A DNA stretch of 21,710 bases from JBBSHE01 sp038253325 (lineage in GTDB: Bacteria; Actinomycetota; Actinomycetes; Propionibacteriales; Nocardioidaceae), in assembly GCA_038253325.1 (NCBI GenBank), contig JBBSHE010000041.1, positions 1 to 21,710 of the forward strand. The letters run 5' to 3'. A program made the position numbers and the translations under genes. Of the stretch, positions 6,426-13,256 are shown in pieces. The first letter of the stretch is position 1; each line of letters begins with the position of its first letter. The notes below the pieces were generated by a model, which ran no database searches, was not told the DNA's origin, and worked only from the letters and a program-made list of their open reading frames with translations.

Positions 6426-7415
6426 TTACAGCTCGTCGGGCCAGGGCAGCTTGGGCTGCGGCGGGCCGTGCGTCGGGTCGACGCCGTCGAAGAGGCTGCT
6501 GATCGACTCCCCCATGTGGATCCGGCCGATCGCTGCGGCGAACAGCCCGGCCACCGACCGTACGCCGAGCTCCGGCCAGTCAGCGGCGATCGGCACGGTG
6601 TCGGTCGTGATCACCTCACTGATCGATGGGTGTGACTGGAGCCGTTCGACCGCCTTCCCGACGAACAAGCCGTGCGTACACGCGACCGCGGCCTCGTGGC
6701 AGCCGCGGTCGTCCAGCCGGTCCATCAGCTCGACGATCGAGCCACCGGTGGCAATCTCGTCGTCGAGGACGATCGCCTTCTTGCCCTCGACGTCGCCGAC
6801 GATCGAGTCGATCACAACCTTGTCGTCGGACAGCCGGCGCTTGCTGCCGGCCGCGACGGGCAGCCCGAGCAGCCGCGCGAACAGGGTCGCGGTCTTGGCG
6901 TTGCCGAGGTCGGGCGAGACGACGACGTGGTTCGAGAGATCCCAGTCGCGGAAGTGGTCGGCCAGCTCACCGATCGCGGTCAGGTGGTCGACGGGTACGG
7001 AGAAGAAGCCATGCACCTGCGGCGCGTGCAGCGTCATCGTCAAGATCCGCTGTGCACCGGACGCCACCAGCAGATCGGCGACGAGGCGTGCGCCGAGCGA
7101 GATCCGCGAGGCGTCCTTCTTGTCCGACCGTGCATAGGAGTAGTACGGGATCACGGCCGTGATCTGCGCCGCCGAGGCGCCCCTGGCCGCATCGAGCATC
7201 AACAGCAGCTCCATCAGGTGCTCCTGCGTCGGCGGCACGAGCGGCTGGATGATGTAGACGTCACGTTGGCGGCAGTTGGCCTGGAGCTGGACCTGGAGAC
7301 AGTCGTTGTTGAACCGGTTGACCTCGACCGGCGAAAGGGGGACACCGAGGGCGTCGCAGATGCGACGGGCGAGTCGTAGGTGGGCGTTGCCACTGAAGAC
7401 GACGATCTCTCGCAA
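6426..7415 (-). CDS. prs: Ribose-phosphate pyrophosphokinase (divergent second-type PRPP synthetase)
   Basis: This 329-aa enzyme transfers pyrophosphate from ATP to ribose 5-phosphate to give PRPP. Motifs are FSGNAHLRLARRI, the flexible loop YYSYARSDKKDASRISLGARLVADLL, the metal-binding LHAPQVHGFF, VSPDLGNAKTA, and the PRPP loop IVLDDEIATGGSI. Several depart from the canonical actinobacterial Prs: the usual FANGE is FNNDC, and the usual VSPDxGGVxRA is altered. A canonical prs is therefore expected elsewhere in the genome. The start is a rare TTG at 7415; AGGA lies about 8 nt upstream and the N-terminal strand REIVVFSGN begins directly after it. It heads the operon prs-GNAT-oxidase. Confidence 0.9.
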   Translation of the reverse strand: MREIVVFSGNAHLRLARRICDALGVPLSPVEVNRFNNDCLQVQLQANCRQRDVYIIQPLVPPTQEHLMELLLMLDAARGASAAQITAVIPYYSYARSDKKDASRISLGARLVADLLVASGAQRILTMTLHAPQVHGFFSVPVDHLTAIGELADHFRDWDLSNHVVVSPDLGNAKTATLFARLLGLPVAAGSKRRLSDDKVVIDSIVGDVEGKKAIVLDDEIATGGSIVELMDRLDDRGCHEAAVACTHGLFVGKAVERLQSHPSISEVITTDTVPIAADWPELGVRSVAGLFAAAIGRIHMGESISSLFDGVDPTHGPPQPKLPWPDEL

Positions 7416-7449
7416 CGGCTGGTCCTGACAAGAGTGCTCGGGCCGACGT

Positions 7450-7481
7450 TGGGAACACTACCCGGCGTCAGGAGGTTCCCA
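7450..7481. promoter_or_regulatory. Inverted repeat in the prs/eamA divergent region
   Basis: TGGGAAC (7450-7456) and GTTCCCA (7475-7481) are perfect inverted arms of 7 bp, 18 bp apart, between the divergent prs and EamA genes (gap 7416-7542). The spacing would suit a dimeric repressor or a hairpin. Chance is not excluded. Confidence 0.25.
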
Positions 7482-7542
7482 TACCCCGACGCGACGGCAG
7501 GCACGTCCGACCCCGAGCCGACTACCTGCGAGGGTTCCCCCT

Positions 7543-8406
7543 GTGAACGGCTCGGCCCTGGCGCTCGTGCTCGCGGCCGCACTCCTGCACGCGCTCTGGA
7601 ACCTGATCGCCAAACGTGTGCCGGACGGCGGCGCCCAACTCGTCTTCCTCTACTACACGGTCAGTGCCGTCGTCGTACCGCCAGTCGCGGTCGTCGCGGT
7701 CGTCGCGAGTTCCCAGCGCCCGACCTGGACGTGGCTCGGCGCGGCGGCCGTCACCGCGTTGCTCCACGTCGCGTACGGCGTCGTGCTCCAGCGCGGGTAC
7801 GACGAGAGCGACCTCAGCGTCGTGTACCCGCTTGCACGTGGCAGCGGTCCACTGATCGCCGTCGTCGCGGCGGTCGGCCTGCTGGGAGAGCGCCCGGGAT
7901 GGGTCGGCGTGGCCGGAGGCCTGCTCATCGTCACGGGCGTCTTCGCAATCGGGTTCGCGAGTGACGTCACCACGGACCGCGAGAAGCGACGCGCCGGCAT
8001 CCGGTACGGGCTGCTCACCGGCGCCACGATCGCGGCGTACACGCTCTGGGACGCCCACTCGGTGAACGGCCTGGACGTACCGCCACTCCCGTACCTCGCC
8101 TGCGGCGTCGTCCTGCAGAGCGCCACGATGGCCCCGTACGCGTTGCGCGGCGTCCGGACGAGGACGCTGTGGCGTTCGCACTGGCAGGCGGCGACGCTCA
8201 TCGGTGTGCTGTCGCCGCTCGCGTACGTGCTCGTCCTGTACGCGATGCAGATGGCTCCGGTCAGCCTGGTGGCACCGGCGCGGGAGGTCAGCATCGTGCT
8301 CGGCGGCCTCGCCGGCTGGCTGGTGCTGCGCGAGCCACATCCGGCCCGGCGGCTCGGTGGATCAATCGTGGTGCTCGTCGGCATCGCAGCGATCGCACTG
8401 GGCTGA
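7543..8406 (+). CDS. EamA/DMT-superfamily transporter
   Basis: This 287-aa very hydrophobic protein contains about ten membrane segments arranged as two EamA halves. Half 1 begins ALVLAAALLHALWNLIAKR; its end shows YPLARGSGPLIAVVAAVGLLGERPGW, where PLARGSGP is typical of this drug/metabolite exporter family. Half 2 begins GIRYGLLTGATIAAYTLWD and ends PAREVSIVLGGLAGWLVLREP. The cargo is unknown. GTG 7543 follows GAGGG at about 7531. The last codons (ALG) already belong to a 14-bp tandem repeat that fills the space up to cysM. In M. tuberculosis the corresponding slot in the conserved cluster holds a rhomboid gene. Confidence 0.88.
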   Translation: MNGSALALVLAAALLHALWNLIAKRVPDGGAQLVFLYYTVSAVVVPPVAVVAVVASSQRPTWTWLGAAAVTALLHVAYGVVLQRGYDESDLSVVYPLARGSGPLIAVVAAVGLLGERPGWVGVAGGLLIVTGVFAIGFASDVTTDREKRRAGIRYGLLTGATIAAYTLWDAHSVNGLDVPPLPYLACGVVLQSATMAPYALRGVRTRTLWRSHWQAATLIGVLSPLAYVLVLYAMQMAPVSLVAPAREVSIVLGGLAGWLVLREPHPARRLGGSIVVLVGIAAIALG

Positions 8407-8530
8407 TCGCGCCGGACTGATCGCATTGGGGTGAGAGCACTGGGGTGAGAGCACTGGGGTGAGAGCACTGGGTGATCGCGTTGGGAGCAGTCGGGCCCAG
8501 AGCAGTCCGGCCCAGAGCAGTCAGGCCCAG
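8389..8530. repeat. Two tandem arrays (14-bp and 15-bp units) between convergent eamA and cysM
   Basis: Six 14-bp units run 8389-8472: three diverged (GCGATCGCACTGGG and two variants), then three identical GTGAGAGCACTGGG at 8431, 8445 and 8459. A 13-bp variant follows at 8473-8485. Three 15-bp units AGCAGTCNGGCCCAG lie at 8486, 8501 and 8516. The first unit is coding in the exporter gene and the last covers the cysM stop codon. The CTGGG end of the first array is complementary to the CCCAG of the second, so they can pair as a long imperfect hairpin suited to bidirectional termination. Confidence 0.85.
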
Positions 8531-9468
8531 AGATCGCCTTCGAGGCGTTCCTCGGCCTCGTCGATGGTCCCGGAGTAGGCCCCGGTGGACAGGTACTTCC
8601 AGCCACCGTCGGCGACGACCACCGCGATGTCGGCGGCCTGCCTGGCCTCGGCGCACTTGACGGCCTGGACGAGTGCCGCATGCAGGATCGCCCCGCTGGA
8701 GATACCGGCGAAGATGCCTTCCTGCTCGAGCAGCTGTCGGGTCCGCCGGATCGCGTCTCGCGGACCGACCGAGTAGCGAGCGTCGATCAGCCTCTCGTCG
8801 TACAGTTCCGGTACGAAACCCTCGTCCAGGTTGCGCAGCCCGTAGACGAGCTCGCCGTACCTCGGCTCGGCGGCGATGATCCGGACCTCCGGCTTCGCCG
8901 ACCGGAAGAACCGGCCGACACCCATCAGCGTCCCCGTCGTCCCGAGTCCGGCCACCACATGCGTCACCTCAGGGAGGTCGGCCAGGATCTCGGGACCCGT
9001 GCCCTCGAAGTGCGCGTCCGCGTTGGCAGGGTTGCCGTACTGGTAGAGCATCACCCAGTCGGGATGCTCGGTTGCTACGGTCTTCGCCACCCGGACCGCC
9101 TCGTTCGACCCGCCGGCGGCCGCCGACGTAATGATTTCCGCATCCCACATCTCGAGCAGCTGGCGCCGCTCGGGCGACGTGTTCTCGGGCATCACGCACA
9201 CGAGGCGGTATCCACGCAGCTTCGCCGCCATCGCCAGCGAGATCCCGGTGTTGCCCGATGTGGGTTCCAGAATCGTCGCACCGGGCTGGAGCCGGCCGTC
9301 CTTTTCCGCCTGGAGGAGCATTCCCAGAGCCACCCGGTCCTTGACCGACCCCGTCGGATTCCGGTCTTCGAGCTTGGCCCACAGGCGGACGTCAGGGGCG
9401 GGTGACAACGTGGGCAGCCCGACCAGCGGGGTTCCGCCGACCGAGTCCAGCAGCGAGTCGAACCTCAT
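8521..9468 (-). CDS. cysM: O-phosphoserine-dependent cysteine synthase, CysM (CysO-thiocarboxylate-dependent)
   Basis: This 315-aa PLP enzyme has the Schiff-base Lys43 in NPTGSVKDR, the substrate loop EPTSGNTGISLAM and the phosphate-binding GLGTTGTLMG. It carries AAEPRYGELVYGLRNLDEGFVPELYD, which contains the Arg that recognises O-phosphoserine in mycobacterial CysM (Arg220 there), and a C-terminal lid ending EGDLWA. The reaction joins phosphoserine-derived aminoacrylate to CysO thiocarboxylate, giving CysO-Cys. GGAGG lies about 6 nt before ATG 9468. It follows cysO by 20 nt in mec-cysO-cysM, which independently supports this over an O-acetylserine sulfhydrylase. Its stop codon lies inside the tandem repeat. 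Confidence 0.95.
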   Translation of the reverse strand: MRFDSLLDSVGGTPLVGLPTLSPAPDVRLWAKLEDRNPTGSVKDRVALGMLLQAEKDGRLQPGATILEPTSGNTGISLAMAAKLRGYRLVCVMPENTSPERRQLLEMWDAEIITSAAAGGSNEAVRVAKTVATEHPDWVMLYQYGNPANADAHFEGTGPEILADLPEVTHVVAGLGTTGTLMGVGRFFRSAKPEVRIIAAEPRYGELVYGLRNLDEGFVPELYDERLIDARYSVGPRDAIRRTRQLLEQEGIFAGISSGAILHAALVQAVKCAEARQAADIAVVVADGGWKYLSTGAYSGTIDEAEERLEGDLWA

Positions 9469-9488
9469 TCGTGCCTCCGCGCCCGGAC

Positions 9489-9761
9489 TCAGCCGCCCGC
9501 GACCGCGGGGAGTACGACGACGACATCTCCGTCCGTGACGACGGTCGACAGTCCGTCGAGGAATCGGACGTCCTCGTCGTTGACGTAGACGTTGATGAAC
9601 CGCCGCAGGTCGGCACCGTCGACCAGGCGCTCCTTGAGTCCCGGATGGTCGGCGTCGACATTGTCGATGACGGCGCCGAGAGTCTCCCCGGAAGCCTCCA
9701 CCTGCTTCGCGCCTCGGGTGTAGGTCCGCAGGATCGTGGGGACATGGACTTCAACGGACAT
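9489..9761 (-). CDS. cysO: CysO, ThiS/MoaD-like sulfur carrier protein
   Basis: This 90-aa ubiquitin-fold protein begins VEVHVPTILRTYTRGAKQV, continues with GVIDNVDADHPGLKERL-like sequence and ends VVVLPAVAGG. The C-terminal Gly-Gly is the site that is adenylated and converted to a thiocarboxylate by a MoeB/ThiF-type enzyme, not encoded in this window. It donates sulfur to CysM, and the resulting Cys is released by Mec. ATG 9761 lies inside the end of mec (11-nt overlap), indicating translational coupling. Confidence 0.95.
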   Translation of the reverse strand: MSVEVHVPTILRTYTRGAKQVEASGETLGAVIDNVDADHPGLKERLVDGADLRRFINVYVNDEDVRFLDGLSTVVTDGDVVVVLPAVAGG

Positions 9762-10179
9762 CGGGCACGACCTCTACTTCTTCTTCGGTGACCTCTTCGT
9801 CAACAATCCGGAACGACCGAAATTCCTCGGCGTGGTCGCCGGTCCCGGACGGCCGGGTGGAGACGATGACGTAGTGGGCGTCCGGTTCGGATGCGAGGCT
9901 GAGGTCGGTACGCGACGGGTAGGCCTCGGTCGACGTGTGCGAGTGATAGATGACCACCGGTACCTCGCCCCGGTCATCCATGTCACGCCAGACCTTCAGC
10001 TGTTCGGTGGGATCGAACCGAAAGAACGTCGGGGACCTCTCCGCATTCGTCATCGGTACGAACCGAAGCGGGTCGTCGCCTCCCTCCGCGCCGGCAACCA
10101 GCCCGCACGCCTCGTCGGGGTGGTCCCGCCGCGCGTGCGCGACGATCTGGTCATGGACGGACCGTTCGATGCGCAGCAC
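9751..10179 (-). CDS. mec: Mec, JAMM/MPN+ metalloprotease that releases Cys from CysO-Cys
   Basis: This 142-aa zinc protease has the full JAMM motif H-x-H-x7-S-x2-D in HSHTSTEAYPSRTD (His79, His81, Ser89, Asp92) and the upstream acidic residue in HPDEACG (Glu23). Conserved MTNAERSPTFFRFDP matches mycobacterial Mec. It cleaves the CysO-Cys adduct to free cysteine and regenerate CysO. GTG 10179 is preferred because TAGCCT lies 7 nt upstream (leaderless) and the first strand LRIERSVHDQIV begins there; a longer N-terminal frame adds only unconserved residues. The enzyme is the first gene of mec-cysO-cysM. Confidence 0.93.
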   Translation of the reverse strand: MLRIERSVHDQIVAHARRDHPDEACGLVAGAEGGDDPLRFVPMTNAERSPTFFRFDPTEQLKVWRDMDDRGEVPVVIYHSHTSTEAYPSRTDLSLASEPDAHYVIVSTRPSGTGDHAEEFRSFRIVDEEVTEEEVEVVPDVR

Positions 10180-10186
10180 ATCGCCA

Positions 10187-10192
10187 AGGCTA
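10187..10192 (-). promoter_or_regulatory. -10 box for mec-cysO-cysM (leaderless)
   Basis: TAGCCT on the minus strand (10192 to 10187) is followed by 7 nt and GTG 10179. It lies in the 69-nt gap after the DUF2017 gene, so the cys operon probably has its own start in addition to any read-through from clpS. Confidence 0.4.
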
Positions 10193-10248
10193 GGTCGCGG
10201 GCATGCGTCCACGAAGTCACCGACCGTACATCCATATCCTGAGACGGC

Positions 10249-10839
10249 TCAGTCGATCGCCTCGACGATCGACTCGAGGACGAGGGCAAGCCACCCGTAC
10301 ACGTGGTAGACGACGACTTGGGGGTCTTCCGGGTCGAGCGTCAGCCAATGCTCCTCGTCGCCCTGGGTGATCTCCAGGCGTTCGGCGATCGCAAGCCTGA
10401 TGTCGGTGATCGTCCGCATCCAGTCTCTGGCGGTGTCCTCGTTGAGCTCTATCTCGACAACCGCCGCGGTCGGATCGTCCACTCCACTGTCGGCATAGTC
10501 GGCCAACGCCGCCTCGAGATTCTCGTGGACCACCATCGCGTGCCGGATCTTCCCACGTCGCAGATCACTCTCGGTGAACCGGCGGAACTCCGCTGACGCC
10601 TCGGAGTCGTCCGGTCGGCCATCCGGAAGCAGCCGCCGGAGCACTGGATCGTCCGGAGGGTCGACGGGCGGGTTCGCCCGGAACAGCTCGCTGAGAGGGT
10701 CCAGGTCCAAGTCGGTGACCGGAAGGCCTTCGCCGAGCAGCTCGACCAGCTGGCCCGCGAGCCCGTCGAGCATCTGCGCCTCGGCGACGGTGAGCTCAGC
10801 GTAGATCCGCCCGCGCCCGATGGATGCGAACCGGCTCAC
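10249..10839 (-). CDS. DUF2017 domain protein
   Basis: The protein has 196 aa. It opens SRFASIGRGRIYAELTVAEAQMLDGLAGQLVELL, continues with an acidic, Pro-rich middle (LFRANPPVDPPDDPVLRRLLPDG) and ends in helices with LAIAERLEITQGDEEHW and YHVYGWLALVLESIVEAID. This matches DUF2017, whose function is not known; it is linked to clpS across actinobacteria (I recall Rv1332). GTG 10839 overlaps the clpS stop by 4 nt (GTGA), so the two are translationally coupled and may act together. A much longer frame upstream on this strand is antisense to pncB and is not coding. Confidence 0.9.
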   Translation of the reverse strand: MSRFASIGRGRIYAELTVAEAQMLDGLAGQLVELLGEGLPVTDLDLDPLSELFRANPPVDPPDDPVLRRLLPDGRPDDSEASAEFRRFTESDLRRGKIRHAMVVHENLEAALADYADSGVDDPTAAVVEIELNEDTARDWMRTITDIRLAIAERLEITQGDEEHWLTLDPEDPQVVVYHVYGWLALVLESIVEAID

Positions 10840-11144
10840 TCGTCGGCCTTCTGAAGGGTCGCCCACAGGCCGTACCCGTGCATGGCGTGCACATCGCGCT
10901 CCATCTCCTCGCGAGATCCGGTCGCCACCACGGCCCGGCCCTCGGTGTGGACGGCCATCATCAGCCGTTCCGCGTTGTCGCGGGCGTACCCGAAGTACTC
11001 GACGAAGACGTGCGTGACGTACGTCATCAAGTTCACCGGGTCGTCCCAGACGATCGTCACCCATGGCACGTCCGGCAGAACGGTTTCGTCCGTCTCTGGC
11101 CGGTCCAAGGTCGTCGACGACGGCTGGGCAGTCACAGCGCCCAT
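10836..11144 (-). CDS. clpS: ClpS, ATP-dependent Clp protease adaptor
   Basis: This 102-aa protein has the ClpS core PWVTIVWDDPVNLMTYVTHVF (residue about 27 on), DNAERLMMAVHTEGRAVVATGSREEME and HGYGLWATLQ. It binds N-degron substrates (bulky N-terminal residues) and passes them to the ClpC/ClpP protease. The N-terminal 25 residues are variable, as usual. Start choice is open: ATG 11144, or GTG 11135, which has CACAAT 7 nt upstream like the leaderless starts nearby. It is divergent from pncB and coupled to DUF2017. Confidence 0.93.
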   Translation of the reverse strand: MGAVTAQPSSTTLDRPETDETVLPDVPWVTIVWDDPVNLMTYVTHVFVEYFGYARDNAERLMMAVHTEGRAVVATGSREEMERDVHAMHGYGLWATLQKADE

Positions 11145-11147
11145 TGT

Positions 11148-11157
11148 GTCGTACGAC
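11148..11157. promoter_or_regulatory. 10-bp palindrome between clpS and pncB
   Basis: GTCGTACGAC is a perfect palindrome 3 nt upstream of the clpS ATG, within the 85-nt divergent region. A small hairpin CTCCG/CGGAG (11177-11193) lies beside it. It is a candidate operator only; similar short palindromes arise by chance at this GC content. Confidence 0.2.
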
Positions 11158-11217
11158 GAGCGGGAGCGACGTTGCCCTCCGCGGCCCACGGAGCACCCCC
11201 CATCCGAGCAGGCGCAA

Positions 11218-11223
11218 TATGCT
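11218..11223 (+). promoter_or_regulatory. -10 box for pncB-pncA (leaderless)
   Basis: TATGCT lies 6 nt before GTG 11230, with no Shine-Dalgarno between. This placement supports GTG 11230 as the true start and a leaderless mRNA. Confidence 0.5.
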
Positions 11224-11229
11224 GCCGTC

Positions 11230-12564
11230 GTGGACTCGACAGCGTTGCTGACCGACCATTACGAGCTGACGATGCTGCAAGGCGCGCTCGCGGCCGGGAC
11301 CGCTGACCGCACCTCGGTGTTCGAGATGTTCGCTCGGCGGCTCCCGCCCGGCCGACGCTACGGCGTGATCGCAGGCACCGGGCGCCTCCTCGACGCCCTC
11401 GAGGCGTTCCGCTTCACCGACGAGGTCATCGACGACCTCCGAACCCGGCAGGTCGTCGATGAGGCGACGCTCGGCTGGTTGAGCGCCTTCCGGTTCAGCG
11501 GTGACATCTGGGGCTATGGAGAAGGCGACGTCTATTTCCCGGGCTCGCCGTTGGTGATCGTCGAGTCGACGTTCGCGGAGGGGGTTCTGCTCGAGACGTT
11601 GCTGCTCTCGATCATGAACCACGACTCGGCCGTCGCGGCGGCCGCGGCCCGAATGGTGTCCGCGGCTGAGGGCCGCCCGTGCATCGAGATGGGTTCTCGG
11701 CGTACGCACGAGTGGTCGGCGGTGTCGGCTGCTCGGGCTGCGTACATCTGCGGGTTCGCCACCACGTCCAATCTGGAGACGGGTCGGTCCTACGGCGTGC
11801 CGACGGCGGGGACGAGCGCGCACGCGTTCATCCTGCTCCACGACACCGAACGCGCCGCCTTCGAGGCGCAGGTGGCGGCACTCGGGAAGGGCACGACCCT
11901 GCTGGTCGACACGTACGACGTGGCCGAGGGCGTCGACACCGCGGTCGCGGTGGCGGGCACGTCCCTCGGCGCCGTTCGCATCGACTCCGGAGACCTGCCC
12001 GTGGTGGCCCGGCAGGTGCGACGTCAGCTCGACGCCCTCGGAGCCGAGGACACCCGAATCATCGTGACCAGCGACCTCGATGAGTACGCCATCGCGGCAC
12101 TCGCTGCCGCACCCGTCGACGGGTACGGCGTGGGTACGGCACTGGTCACCGGAAGCGGCGCGCCGACCTCCGGGTTCGTCTACAAGCTGGTCGCACGAGC
12201 CAGCTCCGATGCTGCCGGCGCGCCCCTGCGCGGGGTGGCGAAGAAGAGTACCGAGAAGCTGTCCGTCGGCGGGCGCAAATGGGCCCTGCGGCGCATCGAC
12301 GCCGACGGCGTCGCAGAGGCAGAGGTGATCGGCATCGACGAGCAGCCTGTCGACGACGGCAACGACCGCCCGCTGCTGTGTCCTCTCGTCCGCGGCGGAG
12401 ACGTCGTCGGCCGCGAGCCGCTCGATGACGCCCGGCGCCGCCACCAGGCCGCCATTGCCGAGCTCCCGGTATGGGCAAACCAGCTGTCTCGCGGAGAGCC
12501 CGCGATCGACTCGGAGTACACCGGAAACCGATGGCAGCCCTCGACCGGCGAAGGAGGGAACTGA
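11230..12564 (+). CDS. pncB: Nicotinate phosphoribosyltransferase
   Basis: This 444-aa enzyme condenses nicotinate with PRPP, with ATP hydrolysis, to give nicotinate mononucleotide in the Preiss-Handler NAD salvage route. Motifs are TDHYELTMLQGAL at the N-terminus, FEMFARRLPPGRRYGVIAG, MGSRRTHEWSA, GVPTAGTSAHAFI (active-site His region), LVDTYDVAEGV, VRIDSGDLPVVARQVR and YGVGTALVTG. Length and order are normal. The open frame extends far upstream, but conserved sequence begins at GTG 11230, next to its -10 box. Its TGA overlaps the pncA ATG by one base, so the two are coupled. Confidence 0.95.
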   Translation: MDSTALLTDHYELTMLQGALAAGTADRTSVFEMFARRLPPGRRYGVIAGTGRLLDALEAFRFTDEVIDDLRTRQVVDEATLGWLSAFRFSGDIWGYGEGDVYFPGSPLVIVESTFAEGVLLETLLLSIMNHDSAVAAAAARMVSAAEGRPCIEMGSRRTHEWSAVSAARAAYICGFATTSNLETGRSYGVPTAGTSAHAFILLHDTERAAFEAQVAALGKGTTLLVDTYDVAEGVDTAVAVAGTSLGAVRIDSGDLPVVARQVRRQLDALGAEDTRIIVTSDLDEYAIAALAAAPVDGYGVGTALVTGSGAPTSGFVYKLVARASSDAAGAPLRGVAKKSTEKLSVGGRKWALRRIDADGVAEAEVIGIDEQPVDDGNDRPLLCPLVRGGDVVGREPLDDARRRHQAAIAELPVWANQLSRGEPAIDSEYTGNRWQPSTGEGGN

Positions 12565-13157
12565 TGACCAGCCTGATGACCAGAGCCCTGATCGTCGTCG
12601 ACGTGCAGAACGACTTCTGCGAAGGCGGAAGCCTTGCGGTCGAGGGTGGCGCGGACGTGGCGTTCCGGCTGAACCTGCTGCTCCGATCCTGGCACGAGGC
12701 ACGACGGGAGGACCGCACGTACGACGTCGTGGTCGCCACCCAGGACCACCACATCGACCCGGGTCCGCACTTCTCCGACAAGCCCGACTTCGTCAACTCC
12801 TGGCCGCCGCACTGCGTGGTCGGGACGGACGGCGACGCGTTCCATCCGAATCTGGATCCGCAACCGTTCGAGAGCATCTTCTTCAAGGGCGAGTACGCCG
12901 CCGCGTACTCGGGTTTCGAAGGCCGTAACCGCGACGGGATGCTGCTCGGCGACTGGCTGCGGCAGCGTGGTGTCGACTCCGTGGACGTCTGTGGGATCGC
13001 CACGGACTACTGCGTGAGGGCGACCGCTCTGGACGCGGCGAGGGCAGGCTTCACCACGACCGTCCTGGTCGATCTCAGTGCCGCCGTGGCGCCCGACCGG
13101 GTGGACGAGACGCTCGACGAGCTGCGTACCCGAGGTGTCATCGTCGGCGACAGATGA
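12564..13157 (+). CDS. pncA: Nicotinamidase
   Basis: This 197-aa enzyme hydrolyses nicotinamide to nicotinate and ammonia, feeding pncB directly upstream. The catalytic triad is complete: Asp13 (VVDVQNDFC), Lys108 (FFKGEYAAAYSGF) and Cys150 (GIATDYCVRATALDA). The metal site D-x-H-x5-H-x13-H is Asp61, His63, His69, His83, the spacing of M. tuberculosis PncA, the pyrazinamidase. A strong AAGGAGGG (12551-12558) precedes ATG 12564; an in-frame ATG at 12576 is the alternative. Confidence 0.95.
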   Translation: MTSLMTRALIVVDVQNDFCEGGSLAVEGGADVAFRLNLLLRSWHEARREDRTYDVVVATQDHHIDPGPHFSDKPDFVNSWPPHCVVGTDGDAFHPNLDPQPFESIFFKGEYAAAYSGFEGRNRDGMLLGDWLRQRGVDSVDVCGIATDYCVRATALDAARAGFTTTVLVDLSAAVAPDRVDETLDELRTRGVIVGDR

Positions 13158-13169
13158 CCAGGGTCCGCC

Positions 13170-13183
13170 CCGGGGAAACCCGG
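13170..13183 (+). terminator. Possible terminator after pncA
   Basis: CCGGG and CCCGG close a GAAA tetraloop, a very stable GNRA hairpin, 12 nt after the pncA stop. There is no T-tract, as is usual in high-GC actinobacteria. The stem is only 5 bp. Confidence 0.35.
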
Positions 13184-13207
13184 AGGAAATCGGGGGGTCA
13201 CGCCCGC

Positions 13208-13213
13208 TACCGT
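13208..13213 (+). promoter_or_regulatory. Possible -10 box for mmpL
   Basis: TACCGT fits TANNNT and lies in the 99-nt pncA-mmpL gap, 43 nt before ATG 13257. A normal leader with GAAGGGA (about 13241) as Shine-Dalgarno would result. No convincing -35 was found. Confidence 0.25.
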
Positions 13214-13256
13214 TGGACGCGATCTTGGGAACTGATTGGGGAAGGGACCCGAAACC

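Noticed and set aside
8389..8530. Tandem units considered as CRISPR repeats or an origin (DnaA/iteron) region
   Set aside because: Units are 14-15 bp without spacers, not A+T-rich, no DnaA-box match and no replication gene nearby.
10249..12702. Very long open frame on the minus strand across pncB, clpS and DUF2017
   Set aside because: Only its last 196 codons (DUF2017) show family motifs; the rest is antisense to pncB with low-complexity Arg/Gly/Asp content typical of GC-rich shadows.
13174..13214. ECF-type promoter (GGAAA ... CGTT) upstream of mmpL
   Set aside because: The candidate boxes are 21 or more bp apart, outside the 16-18 bp usual for ECF sigma factors.
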